From Platycnemis pennipes (taxonomy: Eukaryota > Arthropoda > Insecta > Odonata > Platycnemididae): 64,000 nt of DNA. The notes below the pieces were generated by a model. That model saw only the letters and a list, made by a program, of their open reading frames with translations. It made no database searches and had not been told where the DNA came from. This document shows positions 9,050 to 19,883 of the stretch, one piece after another; positions within the stretch are counted from its first letter, which is position 1; each line of letters starts with the position of its first letter. Where the stretch lies: positions 126,748,133 to 126,812,132 of the forward strand of contig OW121853.1 in NCBI GenBank assembly GCA_933228895.1, in the 5' to 3' direction. The translations under genes and the position numbers were made by a program.

Positions 9050-10900
9050 TTTGAAGTCAAGCAGATAAATGTAAAACTTACTCACTATATCACAGCATGA
9101 ACTGAGACTAAGTTTTGAAGGTTGGCATTTTGGTTCTGCTTTCTAGAATTTTCAGTATTTCTTATTGTCTCTCGTTGTTGCGGATGCCAATGAAGCTTGG
9201 GTTACCTCTTTTACAAATAGTTATTTCAAGAGCGCAAGCTTTTGTGTGACAAGGACAATTGCGTTCCACAGTTGAGCATTACTGATGTAATTCTCGAATT
9301 TCTTCAGTCGTGAGATGTGATAGAGCACGAGTCGGTGTTCTCGTCTCATTTTATCAGCAGCTTGTAGTCTTCTGCATCAAATTTAAAATCTTTTAACTCA
9401 AAATTTCACGATTTTCGTCGCACGCGTATTTCTTCATGCCTCTAAGATTATTTTCCACGCATCTCTTCACACTTCCTCTCCATTGTCAGCAATCATTGGG
9501 AGGAGTAAATTTTCTGAGTGCCCGAAAAAACCGTTTCTCTGAATAACAGGATCAATGACTCTTTTAAGATCTACTGGTAGATATCTGGATCAATTTAATA
9601 ATTTCCATAAATGTACAGCACCCTCGTGTATACAATGGTTTTTTTCACTGAAAACCAGACAGGTGCGTATACTTTTTGAATGACACTAGATTTTATAAAT
9701 TAGCGCATGAATTTTCTTTGGACACGTATAGCCTCAGTTGTCGGCTGGCCGTAGTGAGCTAACGAGAATGAGCCACATTTTTTGGAGTTTATCTGGCCAA
9801 ACTTTCCGAGCGAAATCCTTTGGACACAGTATTAGAAATTCCCCGAAGATACTGCTGGTCACTGCTCAGCAATCTCAAGTCTTCTTCGTGGGACAATTTT
9901 GCTGGAACTGGATCGAATCGTATGATATCAAGAGTGTAGCAGTCTTAAAGGGTGGAGACAATAGGTCTTGCAAACAAATTTGGACCCTTAGTTTGCCCGT
10001 CTAATGTTTCTACCAACCGCCGCAGTGTTAAGTCAATCAAGTGTAATTGGCAAATAGACCCTTGTAAGGGACGTCGGAGTTTTGCTTCCAGCAAACGGAT
10101 GATGCTTCCTTCCTGACCTGTATTCACTTTGGTGCCATCGCATCCAATCACTTTTAAATGTGAAAGTTCAATATTTTCTTTCGCAAAAAAATCAAGAATT
10201 GCAGTTGTGATTTTTCTTGCAGATCCTCCTGTGGGGGAGACAAAACCGAAAAATGGTGAGCCTGGCTCTTCAACAAACAAGACATGTTCCTCCCTAACCT
10301 TAGATTGATACGTCCTCTTGCCTATTTTCTCCAGTTTAATTGTTTCATCCTTTCTGCCGTCCAAATACAGACCTTCAATTGCATTTTTTATTTATCTGTC
10401 TTTGCTTTTACTGAATCTAGCATCTTCTTTTTCTGTATTCGTAAGTAATGCCGGTCCACTACATTTCACCTGTCTTCCGGAGTTTTGAGCTTTGCGTTGG
10501 ATACAGTTGCACTGACGATCATTGCTGCTGCTCTGAGGGACATGTCATCGGTACTTGCACATACCTCCGCCTCAGTTGGCAATTGAAGACGTCTTTGCCC
10601 CGAAGGAGGTCCAGGTTGATTTTCATTCCTAATCGTATGAAGAAATTTGAGGTCTAAGTCGGTTGGTTCCTCGTTGGTTGAGTTTTCTCGAGATGTAGCG
10701 GAAAATAATTCTTGATGCTCACTTTTTACCTCTTCAAGAATTTAAGATTTTGAGTCGACGCTCTCCGACGATCCTCTCCTGAGGTTTTTCTTTAACCGTC
10801 GAGTTTCTGAGGCATCCAATCAACCGGATACCATCTTTCGTTTTGTCCTTTGATCCCTCAAAAATGCCGCTTCATTTGGGAGAACTTTATCCTCTTTCTA
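9050..10900 (-). pseudogene. Decayed transposase-like protein of the inverted-arm element
   Basis: The longest clean stretch (9945-10364) contains YLDGRKDETIKL just upstream, then EEHVLFVEEPGSPFFGF, VIGCDGTKVNTG, and a segment PLQGSICQLHLIDLTLRRL. Reading on downward through stops and frameshifts gives further blocks (DPVPAKLSHEEDLRLLSSDQ, SRYLPVDLKESL). This arrangement recalls a group of uncharacterised arthropod mobile-element proteins; I recognise the pattern but no established family name. The GCDGT Asp could be catalytic, which is inference. Several stops mean it is inactive. Confidence 0.5.
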
Positions 10901-11287
10901 AATTTACACTTGCTAGTTCTTTTGCTCTGACACGCACAAGAATCACATAGATTCTGGGAATCATTTAAAAATATATTAATTTTTTGTCGATTTCGCGCCT
11001 TTCATAGGCTTGCTTGCATTTTTTCTTAAGCCGTAGTACGTCGTATGGTACCGTATAATCATTTTAATCACACCACGCTCCGGAATGATTGGAATAGAGG
11101 TGTGTCTCCAAAGTGCGGACACTTTGGCCACCAGACTACTTGATAAGCCGTAGGCTCCCTTCCTGCGCTTTCATATCTCAATGCGTCGCGAACATAAAAA
11201 AAATATTTTACCACTTCTCTAAAAGTCGGTAACGTCAATTCGTTTATGTCGACGAGACAGGAAAAAAAGTTATAGTGTGTAGGGTTA

Positions 11288-11792
11288 TATTACTTTCATA
11301 CAATTCTTCCGTAATTGTTATTCCCTGGAAATTGTTTAATTATCTAATATTAATGAGACCAACGACGGAAGACGCATCCGTGATGAGTTTTGCTGCGTTC
11401 GCGGCGACCGGGCAGGAGGCGCGAGCCGGAAGGAGGCGCGCGAGCGGCCTTCTGACCACTGCGCCGCGACGCTGCGTGGGTGGTGCATAATTACGCGCGG
11501 CCGCGCACTCAAAATAGACAATTTGTGGCGTAACGGCTACAGATACGTACAAATGGACGAAATTTTTGCACTAAAGGACCGCAACTCGGCAAAATACATG
11601 GGAAACCGCTATAAAAACATGACTTTTTCCATTTTCAGCCCACCTCCCCATAAATGGCCACGGCGCGAGGGTCTAGGGTTGGCCTAGAGGTCTCAAATTT
11701 TTCTGGCCTCATTTTGAGTCACTTTGACAACTTTTTCCAGAGGGCCAAGTTTCTCCGCGAAAAATCGATTTTTCCGATCCGCCCTAGTGCAC
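11288..11792 (-). repeat. Right inverted arm
   Basis: Reverse-complement partner of 8214-8720, including the same GC-rich block at about 11385-11475. Confidence 0.9.
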
Positions 11793-11794
11793 AT

Positions 11795-11935
11795 CCACTA
11801 AAATGTCACTGTTTGTCAGTCGAATCTAAATTCGTGTCTTCATATCTTTCCGTATCCTCGGCTCTCCGTGTAAGTAATATAGAAAGGTACGAGAAATGCA
11901 TACGAAGTTGAGCCCAATTTTAGTGGGGAGGTAAT
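11795..11935. repeat. Possible small inverted-repeat element (MITE-like)
   Basis: CCACTAAAAT near 11796 and ATTTTAGTGG near 11917-11926 form an inverted pair about 130 bp apart, next to the right arm. It could be a short MITE, but no duplication was seen. Confidence 0.3.
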
Positions 11936-12080
11936 CGTCATCATCGGTCAACACTCCTAGGACTGGTTTGACGCAGCCCTCCACTCAATTCTTCTATCGG
12001 CCATCCTCTTCATATTAACGTAGTTCCTCTCTTTTACGTGCTACACAACCGGCTCCATGTACCGTAAAGTACGTACTCTA
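11935..12080 (-). mobile_element. RTE-like LINE 3'-end scrap
   Basis: This segment matches, with substitutions, the 3' end of the RTE-like LINE at 61790-61920: both begin with CATCATC-type repeats and continue with TCCTAGGA/CTGGTTTGACGCAG and CTCTTTTAC. It encodes only the last residues of ORF2 on the minus strand. Confidence 0.65.
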
Positions 12081-13474
12081 AAACAAGATTGTAATGCTTC
12101 ATGAACCTCGATGTCGATGTTGTTTGGTATTGAAGACGCACAGTAAGGAGAACAAGTCTTATCATTTAGCACAAAACACATTAATATTAATCTGCTATAT
12201 CATTTGACATGTTTCTGATATCATAACTCTTTAGGTTTGAACCATTATAAAAATAAGTATGATTGATGGTTAGATATTCTGCTTGCTACATGCATTCCTT
12301 GGTAGTAAATAACATTGAGAATATCTTTAATTGTTATTAGTCGAAAGGTGAGTGGTAATTATATTAATATTGAAATACCTTTTGTATTTAAGTGATGTGA
12401 GGGGTCATTGATTTAACTGCTGATGAGTTATTAATAAGAAACCGATTGATTTCAAGCAATTATACATCAATTCAGGCCAAAATGACAAATCATTCCACAA
12501 GATAAAAAAATAGAAATCTCCATATCATAAGAATCTACGTTTACATTCCAAACTACGGCAATAATGTGAATTATCTCCGTAAGGCAATGAATGAAATTCA
12601 GTCCCTTGGCCTTATTAGGCAGAGGAGAAGGAGACAGAGGGAAAGGGAGAGGGCTCATGCCCTAAGATTAAATAGGAGCAGATTGCGGGGAATCAGGGAT
12701 GCAGCTGATCCTTTTGTAATTCCTGAGGAATCATTTAAGGGGTTATGCCCCCTTAGTAAAGCACTGGCACAGATGCTGATTGAGGAGCTTCGCCCTTATA
12801 TTCATGTCCCGAGGAGGATCACAGCAGTCCCAGTGGAGCTCAAGGTTAGTGTAATCATGAAATTTAATTTTTTTATTGGTGTTGCTATTTCTTTTACATG
12901 CTCACTAACACAAAGCATTTCCATAGGTCCTCTGTGCCCTTCACTTTTATGGGCAAGGGAGTTACCAAAAGAGTACAGGGAGCGAATCTAATTTGGGGCT
13001 GTATCAAAGCAGCGTTTCCAACGTTATTGAGGAGGTCACAAACGTGCTGAATTTGCCTCAGGTTGTGGTGAAATGGATTCACTTCTTAACTTCACATGAG
13101 GAAAGAAACAGGGCAATGCTGAAGTAAGTACTCGAATAATTCATTTAATATCATTCAACTTTTATTGGACAAACACAAAAAATGAATACAAAAGAAATTC
13201 AATACAAAAATAAAATTAATTTCTTCTCAGGAATAGGATGACTCTGTAAAGAAAATATGTTTATGTTAGAAATTAACCTCTACCATCTGTTGCAACAGAA
13301 ACTACTTGGCCTCTCACATTACGGGACAATAGGCTACATTGATGGCACACATGTAGCCATTAAGGCCCCAAAAGAAGAGGAGTATGTTTTCCTCAACAGG
13401 AAATTCTATCACTCCATCAATGTCATGATTGTGAGTTATATTAAGAGTAATGGCTAAGTTTTAAATTAATTAAC

Positions 13475-13486
13475 TTCAATTTTATA
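13475..13486. repeat. Target-site duplication of the Penelope-like element, left
   Basis: TTCAATTTTATA is repeated exactly at 15108-15119 on the other side of the insertion. Confidence 0.75.
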
Positions 13487-13535
13487 ATAGAGGAAACGAG
13501 TTCCGGCGAGATGTGGTGGAAGTTTTCCATTATGG

Positions 13536-14099
13536 ATAAATGAAAAAACGTTGTGAACTCCACAGTGAATTTTATTGCGACGACCTAGGTTTCGACACGT
13601 AGTGTCATCTTCAGGTACAATATACACTTCAATTTTACTTATATACACAAAATATTGGGGGGGGGGGGTGGGGGGGGGAGGGGGAATGAGTAAGGGGAAG
13701 GTAGGGAAGGGTTTGGAAGGTTAGTCATTGGGTGAGTTGGCAAGTTGCTGAGGTGGGGAGGGGGGGAGGGGGTTAAGGGGTTGGGTTAGTCATTAGGCGT
13801 AGGTACGGGCCATTCAGCGCGGGTAGGGGGGCTAGTCATACACTTATTTGTCATCAATGTTTTTCAGTTCAAATTGCACTTGGGTTTTTTCACTATTTTG
13901 GGCGTAGGGTGTTTAAGGGGATGGAGAATAATGGAGAGTGGGAGGGGAGAACTTGCTCGTTCGCCAAAGGGACGTTGTTTTTAAAATGGTGGATGATTTC
14001 TAGGGATTCAAGGGCGTCTAATCTTCTTCCATTATTTTCTATGTGCAGGATGTCTGGGATGAAGCTGCTATTGTGGTTGTTGTCACTGAGGTGGTTGGC
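13536..14099 (-). repeat. Inverted copy of the PLE 3' part
   Basis: Reverse complement of 14468-15108, lacking the 86-bp repeat found in the other arm. It includes a G-rich low-complexity run (13656-13780) that mirrors a C-rich run at 14885-14990. Confidence 0.88.
13574..13622 (-). ncRNA. Hammerhead-like motif, inverted copy
   Basis: Mirror of the motif at 15021-15070, within the inverted arm. Confidence 0.3.
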
Positions 14100-14119
14100 C
14101 AGATCTAATTGACAAATTA

Positions 14120-14701
14120 GTGCTTAAATCTCGCCAAAAACTAGCCATCTCAATGGTGTCATCACTGCGCCGAGAAGAAGAAACAGCGAAGTGGTGTAAA
14201 CTTCCATTTTTAGGACATATTTCATATGAAGTCGCCTCAAAATTCCCTAAACAGAAATACAAAACAGCTTTCTATTCCCCATCAACTATAAAAAAGCTAT
14301 TATTCAATGCCAAAGACAAAATTCCAAAACACAAAAGAAGTGCAGTGTATTGTTTAAAGTGCGACGATTGCCCAACATTATACATCGGTAAGACAGAAAG
14401 GAGTGTTGATGTTAGAACAGAAGAACACAAAAAGTGCCATGAAAAGAAGAAACGAGAATCAATGTTCGCCAACCACCTCAGTGACAACAACCACAATAGC
14501 AGCTTCATCCCAGACATCCTGCACATAGAAAATAATGGAAGAAGATTAGACGCCCTTGAATCCCTAGAAATCATCCACCATTTTAAAAACAACGTCCCTT
14601 TGGCGAACGAGCAAGTTCTCCCCTCCCACTCTCCATTATTCTCACATCTACATCTACATAATACCCTGCAAGCCACCACAAGGGTGTGTGGCAGGGGGTG
14701 A
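14120..14701 (+). pseudogene. GIY-YIG endonuclease part of Penelope ORF, 5'-truncated
   Basis: The C-terminal endonuclease of a Penelope-like reverse transcriptase. AVYCLKCDDCPTLYIGKTERS is the GIY-YIG core in its PLE form, preceded by a Cys pair, followed by VRTEEHKKCH and FANHLSDNNHN, which place the conserved Arg, Glu and His/Asn residues of this nuclease class. No RT domain and no natural start remain, because the element is truncated at the junction near 14103. The frame now runs into the 86-bp repeat inserted at 14644 and ends at 14701; in the uninterrupted sequence of the other arm it would stop a few codons after that site. The domain itself looks undamaged. Confidence 0.8.
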
Positions 14702-14729
14702 TTGCTCACCAAACATGCACTATCTATAC
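14644..14729 (+). mobile_element. 86-bp mobile repeat with TTCTC duplication
   Basis: Starts with ACATCTACATCTACATAA and contains the imperfect hairpin CCTGCAAGCCACC / GGTGTGTGGCAGG. TTCTC occurs on both sides (14639-14643 and 14730-14734). The matching point in the inverted arm (about 13919-13931) lacks the repeat and has one TTCTC, so this is a true insertion with a visible empty site. Related copies lie at 30676-30735, 45472-45535 and 60905-60975. Confidence 0.8.
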
Positions 14730-15020
14730 TTCTCCATCCCCTTAAACACCCTACGCCCAAAATAGTGAAAAAACCCAAGTGCAATTTGAACTGAAAAACA
14801 TTGATGACAAATAAGTGTATGACTAGCCCCCCTACCCGCGCTGAATGTCCCATACCTACGCCTAATGACTAACCCAAGCCCTTAACCCCCCCCCTCCCCA
14901 CCTCAGCAACTTGCCAACACACCCAATGACTAACCTTCCAAACCCTTCCCTACCTTCCCCTTACTCATTCCCCCTCCCATCCCCCCCCAATATTTTGTGT
15001 ATATAAGTAAAATTGAAGTG

Positions 15021-15070
15021 TATATTGTACCTGAAGATGACACTACGTGTCGAAACCTAGGTCGTCGCAA
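15021..15070 (+). ncRNA. Hammerhead-ribozyme-like motif at PLE terminus
   Basis: CTGAAGA fits the hammerhead core CUGANGA. GACAC-tac-GTGTC follows as a short stem II, then GAAA and a palindromic CCTAGG as a possible short stem III. Hammerhead motifs are known in Penelope-like elements. One extra U after the GA and imperfect stem I pairing make catalysis uncertain. Confidence 0.35.
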
Positions 15071-15107
15071 TAAAATTCACTGTGGAGTTCACTACGTTTT
15101 TCATTTA

Positions 15108-15119
15108 TTCAATTTTATA
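15108..15119. repeat. Target-site duplication of the Penelope-like element, right
   Basis: Exact copy of 13475-13486. Confidence 0.75.
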
Positions 15120-15772
15120 GAAATAAAATATCAGGAAATAGTGAGCTGACAACATTTCAAAAATCATTTCACAGGTGTGTGATTCTGGCTCGGTGATTTT
15201 GAAATGTGTAGGGCGTTTTGGTGGGAGTAACCATGACTCCTACATCTGGAATGGGTCCAGGGTGAAAACCGTCATGGTGGAGGCGTGGCGAAATGGACTG
15301 GTTACTAGATATTTACTTCAATTTTAACATACTCAAGGGAGTTCTTTATTTTACCTTCAGCAATTGTTAGCTGTACTTTAAGTTTTTCTACCTTTCCATG
15401 TTATGCCTTTCAGGAGATTCTGGGTATTCCCACCAGCCTTGGCTGCACACCCGTTTCCTCAACGCTGCCGATGGAACCCCCGAGGCTCATTACACCCGCC
15501 TGCATGTCCGTGCACGTAGTGCAGTTGAGAGGTGTATTGACCTTCTCAAGGGTCGTTTTAGATGCCTTCTGCGACACAGAGTTATGGAGTACACACCACA
15601 AAAGGCTGCCCGCATTGTAAATGCATGTGTTGTACACCACAACCTATGCCTTAGGGGTGGCTTGAATAAGCCTGACAGAATCCCCGATGACGGCCAATAT
15701 TGTGAATTGCCCGCTGAGCAGATGCCAAGAATGGCTCTGCTTCAAGAGGCAAGGGCAGTGAGGCAAGGTTGA

Positions 15773-17280
15773 TCAACGGCCTTCAGCCCTAATACTGCCA
15801 GATGAGAAGGTAGTGTGTGTCTATGTTTTATTATTATTATTTATTGTTCGGTAAAAAACACAAACAAATACAAAAAGTCTTTCTACATGGTCTCTATGTA
15901 TATAATTGTTTTTCCATTCGTGGTGGCTGCAAGGGGATAGTTCACTCCCAGGGGATTGGAACCACCTGCTCGCGATCTTCTCTCCCCCTCCCACATCCGC
16001 TTGGTAGACGATTCTTCATACTGCAGGAGTTCTTTGCGTGATCTCAGTTGCTGAGCAGTAGATCTCGGCTTGGTTGGTATGTCGTCTTGGATTCGTTGGA
16101 CTCGTCGTTGGTATGTCTATGTTTGTGTGTAAAAGAGAGAGTGAGTTTTCATATGTGGCTGTGTGTGTGAGAGAGAGTGATTGTGTGTGTATCTGTGTGT
16201 GTGAGAGAGAAAATATCTATATGTCCTGGTGTGTCAGTACACTGCATATACCTCCTAGTGGTAGGATAGGGGCAACGGTGTGTTGGCTGTAAAAGTTTCA
16301 TAACCTGATTAGCATGGTGAAAGTTGGTATAGGGTAGTCCTTAGACTTCAGTTTCACTTGCAGCACATCGGCAAAATTTGCAAAAACTGACCGGTTTTGT
16401 GCTTTAACCGTAAGCAGGAAATACTACATGTGGCACCGGTATCTTAAAGGCTTTTAACTTTGTGTACCCTAAATTCAACAACTGGAAACATTCAAGGTGA
16501 AATTAAAGGCTGAAAACATTCAGCCAAGCAAAACTCTGGTGTGCAGCATATGTGGAATCTAATGGGCCCAATAATAGGCTGGAAGATAAGTTGTTCCTGG
16601 CCAGTTTGAAATGTAAAAGTACAGCAGGCACAGGTAATGAAAGATTTTATTGTGATATGAATGGATATGTAGTGATAATACAGAACATAGATTAAATGAT
16701 GATGTGTCAGTTTGATGAAGGAAGGTGGTATGGTCATTCGGTCAGGTGTAGATGAAATTGTGTATGGCAGTTATGATAGGAAAGAATTTTAATTAATAGT
16801 CAAGGATGCCCTGACAAAAATATGAGTGGGAAGAATAAAATTACTGGGGAATGTAAATGAATGCGTAGGGATTGCACTGAAAAAGCTGGGAGTCCTAACT
16901 GAGATTTGTTTTCTAGCAATGCCAGAGAAAAGTTCAAAATTTTCTCTAGGCCAAAGATATAGTTATGTGGGATATGTGGTTTAACCCTTTCAGTGCAGAT
17001 TTGATGTTCCAAGGTTTATCGCCAAGTATACAGACCATAATCAGCTTGTTTCACAAATGACATATGAGGAAGTGGCTGTAAAGAGAAAATGAAGATGGCT
17101 ATTCCAAAAAAACAACTGATATTAATACGAAAAAAAGATGGAGTGTCATCTTTTTTGTTTCTTTGATATCCACCAGGACATAGGCATATGATGTATGTAT
17201 GTGTGTGTTATAATGAAAATAACATTTTAATTAATATGTGTTACATAATAAAGTAGCGTAATATATTCTATTCTAAAAGC
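15773..17280. other. No gene; spacer between convergent Harbinger ORFs
   Basis: AT-rich spacer with a GT/GA microsatellite at about 16120-16215. Nothing else recognisable was found. Confidence 0.6.
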
Positions 17281-19883
17281 TTACTCTTGAGCTAACTCGG
17301 AGATTGAGTCAGCTGCTTGCTGGTGTGCTGCAGCTATTTGTTGCATCGCTGCTGCTGCTTGCTGATTTGCTGCAGCCATTTGCTGTTCTGAAGCTGTCCT
17401 CCCCTCTGATGCGGCCGTCAATCTTTCCTCTATTTAATCGCGTTCTGAAATGTATTACAAACAGTTTTGTTTTTTTGATAGGATATAGTCCTCAACAGGG
17501 AATCCTCACCAGTCATGATGCTGTTACAATAAAGTATGGCCACAGTATTATTTCAGCATAAGATACTATTGACATGATTGCATTAAAGTAGAGAAATATT
17601 TACCATCTTTTAAACAATGAAAAAATGTAATGAACAAATGTATTTGTCAGTAAGGAGTAAATTAATTGATAATAACATAAAGTATAATAATTTCCCATTA
17701 CATTGGCATATAATATGCAGCCCAAAGTATAATATATCCCCATTAAAGTAGCATAGTAAATGCAGCCCAAAGTATAATAATTCCCCATTAAAGTAGCAAA
17801 ATTATGCAGCCCAAAGGTAAAAAAGGGAAATTTCTTATCTTACCATAATCAGAGTGACGCCTTTTTCGTCCCCGTGATGGAGCTGAGGTGGTCGGTGGTA
17901 CAGGGGAGGGTGTTGGGATGGGAATCGGGGGAGGGGAGTCAGGTATGGTGCAAAAAGATGTGGAGGGCTGCACATTGGTCTCTATCACGAGGACCTCCTC
18001 CACAGAAGTGCCCTGTAACTCTTGCAGGCACTGAGAAAGATTAAAGGCATAATCATCTCATTTGTGTATTGCATGTGCTAGAACAAAATATATTTTATTA
18101 ATAGAAATATTATTCATCAGCAAATGACCTGTAGATGAAACTGTGCCTTAATAAAATGTCTTCACTCTTATTGTGAGAAGTATGTAATGAACTAAAATTC
18201 CCAGAAGTACACTTCCCACTATCTCACTTCCACACATTTACTAATGAACAGTGAGAATGTTCTGACATGTGCTTAAAAGATTCATATCCACAATGAGCTT
18301 AACATCAGCAATTCCTCCTAGCATTAATTTGAATTTGGATCTGACTTATGGAAAATATACCATAGAGTGTCTAGTGCTCTCTATGAATATATTGCATAAA
18401 TTCGAATGATATTGAAAATTGACAATTCTTCCTAACATTCATGTACTATGGAAGTTGAATTTCTATTTCTGCAATATATAATTGATGGATATATTTAGTC
18501 AAGATAGATAATCCCATACTTCATCATAATATACAACTCAATGTTAGATGACAGAGGACAATCCTCATTTCAGAACCCCATGACACAGGAGATAAAAAAC
18601 TTGCAGTCAGTGTACACCACTGTGATGTTAACACACCTACTGTGCATTAGAAATCTCAAGCAAAAGTTCTCCTTCTGTTTTTATTACAATGTGTCACTTT
18701 CCACCCCCTTTTGTAATAGGAATTATTCACTTTCCAAATATACATTGCCTTTGTTCAACATTACAGTGGTGCCAGAGATCATCCATGTGACCAATAATAT
18801 TATTGTCTAACATGACTTTGCTTTTTCGTTTCTGCTGATTTGAAATACATGAAGTGCTTACAATACAATGCCCACAGGTATACCTGTACAGTAGTATACT
18901 ACTTTTCTTAGTGTGGTTAAATGTAACTAACACAAACCTTCACTCCGAATGTTTGTACGTACTTAATTCCTAACTTGCCTTTCATGGATAATATTTGAGT
19001 GAAATAAATTAATTTCCACCCTATACAAATCTCAGAATAAATTAGCATTACATAGGTGTCGTAAAACTTCAGTGTTCAATGTACAAAATGTTCAGTGTAT
19101 TTCTGTGATTTTTACGTATTTGCAGGAAATAAATATAGAATAATTAGGAAAAAAACATCTTTCATTGAAGGGTTTGGTTCCCTATTCTGTATCTTATTTA
19201 CCTGTTGGACATCAACAACCTCCTCCATCCCTACAGAGGCTGTTCTCCCTATTATCACTAGCAGCCTCTCCTCCAAGCTGCTGAGTGCGGGCACTTTAAG
19301 GGGAGGCCCACCCCCAGTCCCTTCTCCATGCCTTCTCATCCTTTGCCCTTTCCCTTTTGTCTCGCTTTTCCAGTTGTGCCAGCTCTGAAAAGAGTTGAAT
19401 GTTGGTTTATGCACTCGCTGCAAGTATCACCAATAACTTCAAGATTAATTTGGTACGTAATACCTTAATAGCTGCTGCCAAGCAGCAAAAACACCACAGA
19501 AAAATCTAACTTTTAAGTGGAGATTGAAGGGATCGTGAAAAATAGATTGATTTATGATAGAATAGATATTATATAAAAGGCATAGATACAAATATAAGAA
19601 ATTTGAGTAATTGCTTTGATTTAAGAGTGCATTCACGAAGGAATTCATGACAATATATACAAGAAATGTAAACATACCTTTATCCACTTATCAACACTTT
19701 TAATTGCCCCTGTGGAAGTGGCATTTAAAGTGGTGACCACTTCAGTCCATAGCCGCTGCCGAGTGGCAGCACCCTGAGCCCCACACAGCTCATTCCTGGC
19801 AATGGCAGGATGCTGTTCCATAAAAGAGAGCAATATCTCCCTCTGCTCACCAGACACCCTGCCACCAGCCTTAGCCTGCATTT
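17281..19883 (-). CDS. Myb/SANT-like (zeste/NAIF1-type) DNA-binding protein, spliced, intact
   Basis: Four exons on the minus strand join without a break: 19678-19883 (ATG at 19881-19879), 19202-19384, 17844-18030 and 17281-17429, all with GT/AG borders, giving about 240 residues. Exon 1 is the second half of a Myb/SANT-like trihelix (SGEQREILLSFMEQHP, LWTEVVTTLNA, VDKWIK). Exon 2 has the EGTGGGPP motif and ERLLVIIG typical of this group. Exon 3 is Pro-rich and ends in a basic RGRKRRHSD. The last exon is Gln/Ala-rich (MAAANQQAAAAMQQ). A further exon ending at 20666 may be 5' UTR, since it joins out of frame. In Harbinger elements this protein binds DNA and partners the HARBI1 transposase, whose broken gene lies convergent at 12587-15772. 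An intact frame in a decayed element is unusual; host use is possible but unproven. Confidence 0.75.

Larger units (their letters stand above)
8214..11792. mobile_element. 3.6-kb element with ~505-bp inverted arms, family unplaced
   Basis: Two nearly identical arms (8214-8720 and 11288-11792) face each other around a 2.57-kb core that carries a decayed transposase-like frame on the minus strand. The shape suggests a DNA transposon with long terminal inverted repeats. No target-site duplication could be found outside GTGCAC at either end, so two independent insertions of one repeat in opposite orientation is the alternative. Confidence 0.55.
13487..15107 (+). mobile_element. Penelope-like element with inverted 5' duplication
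   Basis: A 1.6-kb insertion in an intron of the HARBI1 pseudogene. The right part is the 3' portion of a Penelope-like element encoding a GIY-YIG endonuclease and ending in the CCTGAAGATGAC...GTGTCGAAACC motif common at PLE ends. The left part (13536-14099) is an inverted copy of 14468-15108. Such inverted 5' extensions are known for Penelope-type insertions and come from aberrant reverse transcription. A 12-bp duplication flanks the whole. The RT domain is missing. Confidence 0.85.
14468..15108 (+). repeat. PLE 3' part, partner of the inverted arm
   Basis: Contains the end of the endonuclease frame, the 86-bp repeat, a C-rich tract and the terminal motif. It pairs with 13536-14099. Confidence 0.88.
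12587..15772 (+). pseudogene. HARBI1-type Harbinger transposase, spliced, disrupted
   Basis: A DDE transposase of the PIF/Harbinger superfamily in about five exons: 12587-12844 (basic RQRRRRQRERER region), 12927-13123, ~13230-13430, 15175-~15303 and 15414-15772. Most boundaries carry GT/AG. Exon 3 has the first catalytic block GYIDGTHVAI and NRKFYHSINV; exon 4 has VCDSG and NHDSYIW; exon 5 has GDSGY and SAVERCIDLLKGRFRC with the catalytic Asp and Glu. Exon 3 joins out of frame and has stops near its start, and exon 4 lacks a good donor, so the gene is probably dead. Intron 3 is swollen by a Penelope-like insertion (13487-15107). The convergent gene at 17281-19883 encodes the Myb/SANT partner usually found in Harbinger elements. 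Confidence 0.85.

Noticed and set aside
13656..13780. G-rich run as a G-quadruplex regulatory element
   Set aside because: The mirrored C-rich run in the other PLE arm shows it is ordinary low-complexity sequence of the element.
16074..16292. Small open frame over the GT/GA microsatellite
   Set aside because: Composition is driven by simple repeats, and there is no recognisable motif.
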